Assembly (NCBI RefSeq): GCF_023343835.1
Contig: NC_064434.1
Coordinates: 20,007,505 to 20,071,504 of the forward strand
Direction of reading: 5' to 3'
From: Lagopus muta
Lineage: Eukaryota; Chordata; Aves; Galliformes; Phasianidae
DNA length: 64,000 nt
Positions 12,243 to 23,005 of the stretch are shown here, in pieces. How positions within the stretch are numbered: position 1 is the first letter of the stretch; each line of letters opens with the position of its first letter. Made by a program: the position numbers and the translations under genes. The notes under the pieces are model-generated. The model searched no databases. It was not told where the DNA came from and saw nothing but the letters and a program-made list of their open reading frames with translations.

Positions 12243-14296
12243 CATTCTTCATGCATTTTAAAATCAGACAGGCTTTGGAAGTGGAAACAAAATCAAGAAT
12301 CCTAAACAAATCCAATACAATCTCAGAGCTAGTCAGTGATTTTACTGACTAATATAGTAAGTGACTTAAACATATAACATTGTTTGATGAAGATACTGAC
12401 CTGGGAGAGGTTACAGTTGATGTAGAGGACATGATCAATCTTCAAGGTGATCTCCAAAAAATTGATACCTTTTTTAAATCTCTGTTCTGAGAAAGTTGTG
12501 ATCAAGTTCAGAGGTGACAATATATGGTTTAGAAGAAGCACAAAGAAGATGTGCCGTGGAATATCACAAGCAAAATAAGAGTTATTATGATGCTAAATCT
12601 ATGTGAGCTAAATCTTATGCTCTTAAGGGGAAATCTAATAGTGCATGTATTTGCATATCATTAAATTAGTGTGGCTTAACAAATTACCGAGCTGTAATCA
12701 TCCTCACACACAGTCTTAAATTGTGGCACACTCCTTATTGGACTTGACAGTACAGACCAAGTGAAAACAAAGTACCCACAGAAGGAATAATTCTTCAGTC
12801 ATAAAAATCAAAGCTGGGTAGCCAAGGCATAGTTCTTCCTCTTCCATCTGGGCTGCTCAGTGTTGAACTCCATGGCCACTGTATTTTGCTGAATGTCTGG
12901 TGTCTAAGGACTTCTCACAGGCTCATCCCTTTAGGACTCTGGCAAAGACTCTACCTGTCCCTGTCCCAGGCTTGGAGCACAGTAGGGCTGGGCAGAGGGC
13001 AGGATGTGTTCTATGTGCCCACATGTAGAAACCAGACGGGCAGTGTCAGGATGCAGACTCAGTCTCAGCGCCTTCAGCTTAGCCACTTCCACGCAACTGC
13101 CCTCTGAGGACTGAAATATCAGAAATTATCAACTGAATCTCTGGCAAACGTATGCAAAATGTGAACTAGTGAGATAGGCAGAAGTACATCAGAACATCTA
13201 AAAGTAATAATAAACAGCTGAGCCATCAGTCATGCTGCTGAGAAAGGGCCAAGTTGGGCTCTGGGGATGGGGGCACGTCCTCTGTGTGCTACAGAGACGG
13301 AAGTGGGGTGAGCAGCCAGGCTGATGCCACTGCCAGAACTGGGATCGCAGCGCTGCCAGGTTCTGGGGCAGCCCCAGCACAGAGGGTCACACTGCTCCTC
13401 TCACTGGGCAGTGTGAGGCTGCCGGGTCATAAAGGCATGAGCACAGCAGCTCTTGAATAGAAGATCTTAATGCAAAATAAAGGAATTATCGGAAAATGGT
13501 GATGGTGACTGACACAGCAATGTTCTTTCCTCGGTGCTAAGTTCATCTTCCTTTTTTGTTGTTGTTGTTCTATTTAAGGTTGTTTTAATTATGGGAAAAA
13601 TCCAAAGAAGGTTTCTGTTTCCCACGAGGATTAACATCACCACTCGATGCTGGAGGGAAGCTCAGATCCTGATCGAGCTAGGAACTAATGAACTTGCTCA
13701 GCCAAAATGCCATAAGAAGTCCTTCTGGCTGTTGTGTGGTTGCTGCATTCTCCCCAGCCTTGCATCAACTCCTCTGTATATGCCTGAGCAATTCAGACAA
13801 CGTAGGATAATTCAGGGAGTCTCATTTTTCTCTGTCTGGTGGAAGAAGGACTGGTTGCTATGAAATCTCACCCTGCTCCCTGCAGAATTTGGAAATGAAA
13901 TGTTTGATGAGGATGGGACTCATGTCAGTGGTATAGAAAATAATGACATATTAATTTAAATGCAGATCCTGGAGGAGTATGTGATAATAGACTGCTTCAA
14001 ACACATTTAAAAAGGAAATTGGCTTTGGTAAAAATCAAGGATTCTAAATATTAAAAAGTGACATAAAAGCAATCATAATAGAAATGATAAATCAGTTTTG
14101 CCAGATAGGAAATAAATCAGGAGTGAATAGTGAGGGACGCGGATGAGTGTTATGCTTTGGGATTTGAATATGTCAAAATAAATTTTGTAAAATATTTATA
14201 CATTTATGAAACATTGACAACATCTTAGGAAAAAATGGCATTTCGAATTTTATGAATGTTTATATTTATATATTTTTATGAGGCTATGTGGCTTTG

Positions 14297-14346
14297 TATG
14301 TGTGTATGTATATATATACATATATTTGTATGTATATATATAGTAT
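14297..14346. repeat. TG/TA-rich microsatellite
   Basis: Mixed TGTG, TGTA and TATA units, partly self-complementary, next to a second AT run at 14390-14407. Confidence 0.8.
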
Positions 14347-14389
14347 AAATTTATCCATACAGAAATAAAAGTAGATGAACTGTAAATCT

Positions 14390-14407
14390 TATATATATAT
14401 ATATATT
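14390..14407. repeat. (TA)n microsatellite
   Basis: About nine uninterrupted TA units; likely polymorphic. Confidence 0.85.
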
Positions 14408-15254
14408 TCTTAAAATGACAAAATTGCATATTTGGTGTGGTCTGTGTGTCAGCTATCTGTATATGGGGAACAAGCCATTTGGTTGTCTAACTTATAGGAA
14501 GAGGAAGATGAAAAGAAGGTTGGGAAGGATATGGCTGAGAAAAGGGATACCCTATAAAGCAAAGCAAACGTTATATTCTTTATTCTTTGCTTTATGGGAA
14601 CATGCATTTAATTTCACTGACATGAAACAAGATCTTCCCATAATTCTGCTTCATGGTGATAAAGCACTTCAGGGTTAATTTACATGATGTATCTATCTCT
14701 ACAGACAGATCTCAAGTCAATAAAAAATATACATCTGCATATTGCACCAGAGGTTTGTGCATGAGATGAGCAAATATTATGTGCCCACTGCCATCCTCCA
14801 GCCTCAGTTAGAACAGGTAGATGTACAATTTTGAGACAAACTGCTGTGTAATCAATGCACGATCTTGTATTCCTGCTCCAGGCTCTCTTCCCTGTCCCAA
14901 GAGAGTCTTTCCAAAATACATTTTATAACTTGACTTATTAAATGTGACATGGAATAAAATTTTGCAAGAACCTTCTCATTGGTAACAACGAGGAAAGCTG
15001 CAATTGTTCATTGGATTTTACTCTCTGAATGTACTAAGCTAAAGAAGAAAAAAAAAAACCCAAAAATGCTTACTCTGAATTAACAGTTTTGGAAGGGGTT
15101 GGAGTGATATGAGAAGATGTGGCACGGGCAAGGGAACTGTAGTGCCAGACAGCAATGATTCATGGGACCCCACCAGTCTCTTCAAAGAGATAAGACTTCC
15201 TGCAACAAGTAGGAAGACTCTGGGACAGACTTACCTTATATGACATGAGTTTCA

Positions 15255-15829
15255 CTTCCCGGGCTGCATTAAAAGAGGAGTGGCCAGCAGGGAGAGGGAG
15301 GTGATTGTTCCTCTCTACTCGGCTCTTGTGAGGCCCCATCTGGAGTACTGCGTCCAGGCCTGGGGCCCCTAGCACAAGAAAGATGCAGAGCTCTTGGAGC
15401 ACTTTTCCTATGAGGAAAGGTTGAGGAAACTGGGATTCTTTAGGTTGGAGAAGAGAAGGATCCAGGGAGACCTCATTGTGGTCATCCAACACTTGAGGGG
15501 AGTGTATAAACAGGCGGGGGAATGGCTATTTACGTAGGTGGATAATAATAGGACTAGGGGGAATGGGGACAATGGGAAACTGAGACGGGGGAGGTTTAGG
15601 TTAGATATTAGGAGGTTTTTCACATACAGGGTGGTGACGCACTGGAACAGGTTGCCCAAGGAGGTTGTGGATGCCCCATCCCTGGAGGCATTCAAGGCCA
15701 GGCTGGATGTGGCTCTGGGCAGCCTGGTCTGGTGGTTGGCAACCCTGCACATAGCAGGGGGTTGGAAGTGGATGAGCATTGTGGTCCTTTTCAACCCAGG
15801 CCACTCTATGATTCTGTGATGATTCAGTG
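15255..15829 (+). mobile_element. CR1 LINE 3' fragment, sense
   Basis: This is the C-terminal part of the CR1 reverse transcriptase ORF plus the 3' UTR. Recognisable blocks include GTGAGGCCCCATCTGGAGTA, the CTGGAACAGGTTGCCCAAGG block, and the terminal CTCTATGATTCTGTGATGATTC tail. The copy is 5' truncated with a small internal gap near 15400, and stop codons and indels leave no intact reading frame. It faces an antisense CR1 at 16393-16955, about 560 bases away. Confidence 0.92.
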
Positions 15830-16392
15830 ACATTTACATTGTGAAACCCAACCGACTTTGTCCCTTCCTTTCTTTCTGGGACCAAAAGTGTTTCTTCTGG
15901 AAAGTGAGTAGAATAGCTGACCTATGAACTGCTTGATAGTTGTCTTTGTTATCACAGATGAAGTAAACATCTTCTGTGATGATGCATTTTGCAGCATTGT
16001 GTCAGGTGGCACACAGGGACTTGACTTTTTTAAGGGAAGATTTGGTGCTTCTGTTGAAGTTTTTCAGCTGACAAGAAAGGCCAGGTGAGGTCAGGGACAG
16101 GATGAGTGATTACTCTGAGTCAACTTATGCAAGGATGTCATTTGCGGGGTAAAATATATGGGGAAAATAACTTCTGGAGAAGTAGGTGGGACATGATACA
16201 AATGGATACCAGGGAACAATAGCTGCTTTTCAGTCACAAGTTGATCTCCAAAAGCTAAAAATGAACAACTGATATAACCAAAATAGGATCTAATTTGCAG
16301 TAGTTCTTTTCCTTGCTTTAACTGGCACTTCTCCAGGGAAATCTGGATTTCAGGAGGCACTGGAGGAGCTGACAGTTTTTTTAACCCATCAC

Positions 16393-16955
16393 ACCATAGA
16401 ATCGTAGAATCATAGAATGGCTTGGATTGAAAGGGATCACAAGGATTATCAAGTTCTAACCCCCCTGCAACAGGCAGGGTTGCCAGCCACTAAATCAGGT
16501 GCTAGATCACATTGCCCAGAGCCCCATCCAACCTGGCCTTAAACACCTCCAGGGACAGGGCAGTCACAACCTCTCTGGGCAATCTATTCAGGCACCTCAC
16601 CATTCTCTCAGTAAAAAACTTTCCCCTGATATCTAATCTAAATCTCCCTTCCTTTAGCTTAAAACCATTCCCCATTGTCCCATCACTATCTATCCGTGTA
16701 AAAAGTTGATTTCTCTCACATTTATAAACTCCCTTTAAACTGGAAGGCTGCAATGAGGTCTCCTTGCAGCCTTCTCTTCTCCAGACTGAACAAGCCCAGT
16801 TCCCTCAACCTGTCTTCATAGGAAAGGTGCTCCAGCCCTTGGATCATCTTTGTGGCTCTCCTCTGGACCCTCTTCAGAAACTCCACATCTTTCCTGTGTT
16901 GGGCGCCCCAAACTTGGATGCAGTATTCCAGCTGGGACTTCATTCCTTTTGTCCC
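16393..16955 (-). mobile_element. CR1 LINE 3' fragment, antisense
   Basis: Read on the minus strand, this encodes the end of CR1 ORF2, with recognisable YCIQVWG, RVQRRATKMI and DRLRELGLFSLEKRRLQGDL motifs (minus-strand ORF from about 16961 to 16722). The CR1 3' UTR follows, ending in CCATTCTATGATTCTACGAT. It is 5' truncated and non-functional alone. Confidence 0.94.
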
Positions 16956-19263
16956 AAGCAAACAGATGCAAGCAGGGTCCTGGGGGTTCCTTCATGTGCA
17001 GCTGCAGTTAAAAGAAAAACCTAATCCTAATCCTTGACTTGTTTCAGTTTACCTTTGGAACCTCACTATTTCTTACACTTAGCTGAATGAAAGACACCTT
17101 TAATATAAACCAGAAGTTCTCCCAGACACGGTATAACAAAGGCATAGTCAAGAAAGAAATGCAAAAACAGGCAGATTGAAGGATGCTTTTGAATACTGTA
17201 CAGAGGAACAGCAGAGGCACTTGAAGTTCTTTTTGGTAACATTAAACAGGAAAAAAGAAGGGGCAGTCTTATTTTACTCCTCTGGAAAACTTGCGGAATG
17301 AGGGGAATACATCAAACCTCTTCCTGGTGCCTACCAGAATGCTGCAGCCTCCCATGCTGCTGGGCGCTGCCGGTGGCAGTGTTACCCAGACACACTCCAG
17401 GATAGCAGAAGTTTATACTGCCACCCATTGCTGCTGCCAAGCACCTTCCCCCTCAGCTGCTCAGCAGACCTCATTCTCAGCAACGTTTCCCTTCCTGGAG
17501 CCACCCTTCTTGCACAGTGATCTGTCCAGGAATCGCAGGGACCCTGAAGTATGCTGTTGTGAGTTCAGGTAGAAATGGTTTTCAAAAGCTAAGAAGCCAT
17601 TCTCTGGAGCCATCATATCTATTTTCTGCACTGCTTCTTCTCAGCCAGAAATACTTCAGCCCCAGCTCTGTCCTTTTGCCACAGGCAGATGTTGTCAGCA
17701 TGTTGCAGTAGTTCTGAAAAGAAAAATTCAGAACTCTGTAATATCTGAGGCTGAGAATCCATTGCCTGACAAGAAAATACATTTCAATGCATGATTGGAA
17801 GCAACAGCACCTGCAGGGCAGGTGTACAGACAGCCTGACTACTGGAAAGTAAGGCTAGAAGCAAAAAAATTGGCACTATGTTGGTGCATCTGGACCATCA
17901 CTGCATGGTGCTGTGATAAAGTAATCTGTGATTTTCTACAGACAGAGCCTGCAAAAAAGGCATCAGGACAATCGAGCCGCAGTTGGTACAGTACAGAGCG
18001 TTTTCTTGAATGATGTTGATTTGACTGTTTTCCAGAGATTTTGAGGGATTTCAGGCTGTCATATAGTTTTGCAAATACTTCCTTGTACTATGCCTGTGCC
18101 GTTGAAAGAACTTCAATTTTAATTCAATTTTCATCCTTCAGCTTCATCTGCTTGCTGTAACAGCTATGCACAACAGGCATGCATCTGGGTGCACAGGCAC
18201 AGACCAAGCTCCTTACCCAAGTGCTTCTTGTTAAGTCTCAATCTTAAGTTTTCCATGCCTGTTATCAGCATCTGGTGAAATTATCCAGCAGGATGATTTT
18301 AGGCATAAGAGTTTCTATGAGTGACACTAAGAAAAAAAATGATAGTCATTTCACCAGTGCTACACTGATGAGGAACCCCGCTGCACATCCGGCTCAACTT
18401 AATGCCATTACCTCTTTTTCTATCGCTGGCTATCAGGGAGAAGAGACTGACCTCTGCCTGGTGACAACTTCCTCTCATCCAATGACAATCTAATACAACT
18501 CCTCATTAGACTAAAAGGGCAGACTAGAAGGCAGGACAAGTAAGCTTAGCATCCTCCCTACATTTTCCCACTTCCAGTGTTGTCACATCATATGTGAGTG
18601 TGAGGATCTGCAAATAATCACAAGGATTTATAACGTAGCATGAAATAAAATTAAACATGGTTCCTACCTAAGAATGGAGGAGCATCAGAAATTTAATTAA
18701 TGGCCAGTAAACACATTGCAAATTACCAGACAAGTGCAAAGACACAAATAAATAAAAACATAAACAATGCTGAATCACAGAACATGTTTTTTTATTTCAT
18801 TTATTTGTTGGGTTGATTTTTTTTTTCATTCAAATTACAAAGAAATACCCCCCTCAGAGTTCTAAGTTACATACAGCTCTTGCCACTGCTTGTTAAAAAA
18901 ATAAAAAATTAAAAAAAAAAAAAAATTAACAGATCAAAACCACCACAAAATATCACAGAAGTAATTTAATCTCAGTAATGCATAATAAGTCACAGTATGC
19001 CAGCGAGCGTCAGCAGTATACGCTTCGAACGTAATGGAGTCTCAGGTACAGTAGATCTTGTGAAAGTCTATGGTCATTCAGACTGCCATGGATAACAAAT
19101 TACCATTTGTTTGACTGCAAGAGGATTTGTGGCTTAAGCATCCTTTCTGAATACTGGGAAAAGAAATGATAATGTGGGAAGAAAATAGTAAACTTTGGCA
19201 ATGAAAATCCATAGTAAAAGCAAAATAAATCATTACGAGATAAAGATGGACGTGACAAAGTAT
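16956..19263. other. Intergenic DNA, no gene recognised
   Basis: Single-copy-looking AT-rich sequence, apart from a moderately GC-rich stretch at about 17290-17530. Short ORFs here have no recognisable motifs. An A-rich run is at about 18895-18926. Confidence 0.6.
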
Positions 19264-19425
19264 CTTGCCCAGAGAGGTGGTGGATGGGCCATCCCTGCAG
19301 ACACCCAAGGTCAGGCTGGGCAGGACTGTGAGCACCTGATCTAGCTGTAGGTGTCCCTGTTCATTGCAGGGGGTTGGGCTGGATGGCCTTTCAGTGTCCC
19401 TCAAATTATTATATAATTCTATGAC
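19264..19425 (+). mobile_element. CR1 LINE 3'-end fragment
   Basis: Starts TTGCCCAGAGAGGTGGTGGA, runs through GAGCACCTGATCTAGCTGTA and ends ATATAATTCTATGAC, a short CR1 3' UTR in + orientation. Confidence 0.88.
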
Positions 19426-20299
19426 TTAGTAAATTTGGGGTTGGGAAAATTTCCTGTCCCTTTTTCTGAAATATTATATGCTATGTCTATCATCATAGAG
19501 AAAAGACATGGAGCACTTCCAGTTTTACTGTAATGGACTATAATTGGATGTTCAGAGCACTAATAAAGGATGATTTAGTAGAGTCTAATGCTACATGGCA
19601 GAGGACACCTGGAGTTGGAAAGTCAAAATGGAGCAAGCAAGGTATTAGGTGACACCTAGCTGTGAGCAGACAGTACAGTGTGTAGAGTTTGCCTTCTATG
19701 CAATCCTGACAGCAGTTTCCTGCTGGAAATAGGCTTCTCTTGCCTTGCCTTGGATTAAGGTATGTAAGTATAAATATTGCTACTGCTTTTTATGGATTAA
19801 TGCTTCTGCAAAAGAAAGAAAAGAAATCATTGAGAAACCAAAAATAAAATAGTCATTTCACAGTGAAATGTCCAGTTCATAACTAATTTCTTCCTACAAT
19901 TGCCCAGTTTTGTAAATCATCTCAGCATGAACACATCAGAATACTCTGAATGAATGAAAAGAATGATGAAAAGAAGCATTTTAAAATAAGTATCTACATA
20001 TAAAACAGCTAGGAAATGGTCTGTAACTAGACATAAAAAACACCCTTGTCTGATATAGCTGATAAACTATCTATAGGCTCATCTACATTTTTTAAAAGAT
20101 GCTGGCAAATTTAGAGTCATGCCAGTTATACTTGAGAAAATGTCTCACACCCCCAAACTGAAAAAAAAACCACCTGAAAATTAAAAAAACAATGTGTCCT
20201 ATAATCACAGTATATTGGTATTTTGCCAAGACAGGAATACTGAGAATTAATAGGATTCTTAATCTAGGTGGGAAAATTGCTACCAGCAACACAAAAAGA

Positions 20300-20570
20300 G
20301 AAGTTAGACTGCTTCGAACTGCAGGAAAGGCATACATTTAAGGCTGAGATTAGTCACTGGAACAAGCTGCTAATAAAAGCAGCACATTCTTCATTTCTTT
20401 CGGTCTTCAAAAGCACAATAAATGACTTTCTGAAATAAGCATTAGTCAAACTCTAGTGATGAAGCCTGATAAAGGAACGGCTGTGTGAATGTTAACGGCT
20501 TGTGATGTGCAGGAGGTTAGATTACATGCTCTGGCGATATCATCTGTCCTTAAATGCTCTGAGTAAACAC
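20300..20570 (+). mobile_element. Old CR1/L3-like LINE remnant
   Basis: The order of motifs (CACTGGAACAAGCTGCTAAT, a lysine-rich decayed stretch, GGAGGTTAGATTACATGCTC) follows the 3' end of ancient amniote CR1/L3 elements, but it is much diverged and lacks a clear ATTCTATG tail. The copy is older than the neighbouring CR1 pieces. Confidence 0.55.
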
Positions 20571-21650
20571 ATCATTGTACTAGTTTCTAGCATCATGATA
20601 AGAATTCAAGAAATCCATTTCTTTCTTCTCCATTTCATGTGTTTTTCTTCAGAAAATAGGGAGACAATTACCATGTGTGCCTCCATGATTACTCTGCAAT
20701 CTTATATGCTCCTAAAACTTGATAAGAAACAGAAATTATTTTATTACCCCTAGACACTGACATGGCATTAAGACAAACTAGAGCTGGGGTCATTACATTT
20801 ATCACAGCAAAAACCAAAACAATCACCATGGCACATACTGCAGACTCAGGCAAGTGGGATAAATGGCAGGATTTGGGGGTGTAACAGAAAAGCTAAGTCA
20901 CAGCTTGAAACAGTGATTGAGCACCTGGTGGGAAGGCAGGGCCAACCCAGGGGAGCTCAGGTGTATGCAATGCAGCTGAGTGACTGGAAGGCATAAGGCA
21001 GGATCCACTCCTTCCCAGACCTCATTTAATGGTTGGCAGTGAAAAGGGTGTCTTGCTGGAGATTCCTGCTTATCTGAGGTATTTTAAGGGTAGGATTTTT
21101 ATTTTTATTTTTTTTCCTTCCCCTTTGCGTCTATGGCTGCTGTTTTTAGGCTTACCCACACTTATTGTATCCTAGGACTTTGCTACCCCTAAGCTACCAT
21201 TATTGCTGTGCTTTCCATCACATTATAGTGTTACAGGGGGACTCCTTGTGAGTGTTGGATCTTTTGTTTCTACCAACAAATGAAATACTACAGATGTTTA
21301 AGTGACTCTTAGCTTAAATTCATATATATTTAATTGAATCAGTAAGGGAATTTAAATTCAGTGAACATATGTCATGCATGGTCCCAAGCCAGTCTTCTGC
21401 CTGCTACATCTGCCCAAGTGGTATTGCTAGACATGTTAGATAATATGACCCACACACAGCTTACAGGCCTGTTCAGTTCCTGGCACCGAGCTGAGTTTAT
21501 ACTGGAAAATAGATAGACTTATTAGCAGAGATATGCCAGAGAGGTGTTGAAGTGATGCAACAAACTAAATGATCAAAAAGTGCTGCTGCTGTCACTCAGT
21601 ACAGAGATCCTTCCTGTACGGTGTCCTTTTCAGACAGGCTGTCAGTTTAG
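20571..21650. other. Intergenic DNA, no gene recognised
   Basis: I see no coding motif, RNA gene or named repeat here. Confidence 0.55.
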
Positions 21651-21862
21651 ACACAGAATTGCTTGATTTGGGAGGAACCCTTAAAGCTTTTCTAGTCCAG
21701 CTCCCCTGCAATGAACAGGAACACCTATACTAGATCAGGTGCTCAGAGCCCCATCCAGCCTGACCTTGAGTGTCTCCAGGGTCGGAGCATCCACCATCTC
21801 TCTCTGAGCAGCCTGCTCCAGTGCTTCACTGCTCTTATTGTAACAAATACTTATATCCAATC
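21651..21862 (-). mobile_element. CR1 LINE 3'-end fragment, antisense
   Basis: Contains CTAGTCCAGCTCCCCTGCAA and AGCCCCATCCAGCCTGACCT, then AGCAGCCTGCTCCAGTGCTT. These are the reverse complement of the CR1 3' end. Truncated at both sides. Confidence 0.88.
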
Positions 21863-22185
21863 TGCATGCAGGTGCTCAGCACACCGCTCTGTAGTCCAGA
21901 TCTTAGCCTAGCAGCACTGCTGTTCAATCACTACGAAAACTTTCTCTGTATCTCTGGTAGTGTGGTTCGGCTGCCCTGGGGGCACTGGGGCTGCCCTGCT
22001 GTGCTGGAGCGCCAGCAGAGAGCAGGGCACTGCAGAAGCAGCTGCAGGTGGGCTTGAGGGAAGGGCTGTGCAGGAGCAGGGTGGAGAGGGAGATAGCAGC
22101 TGCAAATAGGATGGTGTGGAGCTTTGACTTGGGCACCGAAAGGCTGGCCTGCAGTGCTGTGAAAGCCAGCAGAGAAACAGCTTCC

Positions 22186-22300
22186 ACATGTGCCGGAGCC
22201 CGGGGCTCCCGCGCCAGGGGGCAGCAGAGGAGCGGCGGCAGCACTGAGAGCTCCGGCAGCACCGCGCCAAAACCAGCCCGGGAAAGGCTGCGGTTTTAGC
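22186..22300. promoter_or_regulatory. Small GC-rich patch with CTCF-like motif
   Basis: A CpG-containing patch about 115 bases long stands out from AT-rich surroundings. It contains GCGCCAGGGGGCAGCAG (22211-22227), close to the CTCF core CCAGGGGGC with favourable flanks. No coding motif is recognised. It could be an insulator or enhancer-type element between DLGAP2 and CLN8, or a small CpG island of an unannotated noncoding transcript. Confidence 0.45.
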
Positions 22301-22924
22301 CTTTCCTCAAGATCATTATATCTTTGAGAGATACAGCGAGAAGTGTCCTGTACATAAAATGCTTGGAAAATACCACCCAAACTCCTGAATAATGAGTTTC
22401 TGAGCGCTGCAAATCGGGAGAGTTTTACTTTCAAAATTTTGGCTTTCTTAAGGTAGCTACAGCACTTCTGCTATGAAGTTTTGAAAGGTGTTATTATGAT
22501 TATTTTTTTTATAGAGAGCTTGCTCCTCTCATGTTCTTTACCTCATTTATCACAATGATAAACGATGCACAAGGATGTAACTTAGCATGATAGCGGATAA
22601 GGATAGTAGGGCAACAATTCAATTCTCACCATTGCATTTCTTACTGGTTATTTTATTACATAAGGGTGTAAAACTGTCTACTCTGGAAATACAGTAAGAA
22701 ATTGCAGGGCTCCATGCAGGGATTTAATCAACCTCTTTTATGTAATAAGGTTGCACTACGTTTCTGTAATTCTGTATTCAACAAAATACAGTGCTTGTCT
22801 CCCATGCCCATCCAGGGCCCCACAGACCCTGTCCCATTTACCTGGTGTGCTCCACAACCAAGCAGCAGGCAATGCTGCATCCTTCACACCTGCAGACCAC
22901 TCAGTCCCACCCTCCTGCTCCAAG

Positions 22925-23005
22925 CATCTCCTCCTACAGATCAGGCTGCCCGGGGCCCAACTAGCCTAGCTTTGAACACCTCCAGGAATGGGACACAGTT
23001 GCAAT
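22925..23005 (-). mobile_element. Probable CR1 3'-end remnant, antisense
   Basis: AGATCAGGCTGCCCGGGGCC and TTTGAACACCTCCAGGAATG resemble the antisense CR1 3' UTR (pattern: CTGCCCAGAGCCCCATCCAGCCTGGCCTT...). Short and diverged. Confidence 0.6.

Larger units (their letters stand above)
6166..15254. other. Intergenic DNA between DLGAP2 and CLN8, first block
   Basis: I recognise no coding exon here. The block is AT-rich with several AT microsatellites and a palindrome. A moderately GC-rich patch (about 6540-8160) holds the longest chance ORF of the block (7493-8182), whose translation matches nothing I know. An AATAAA at 10654-10659 leaves open that part of the block belongs to a longer DLGAP2 3' UTR. 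Confidence 0.6.
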
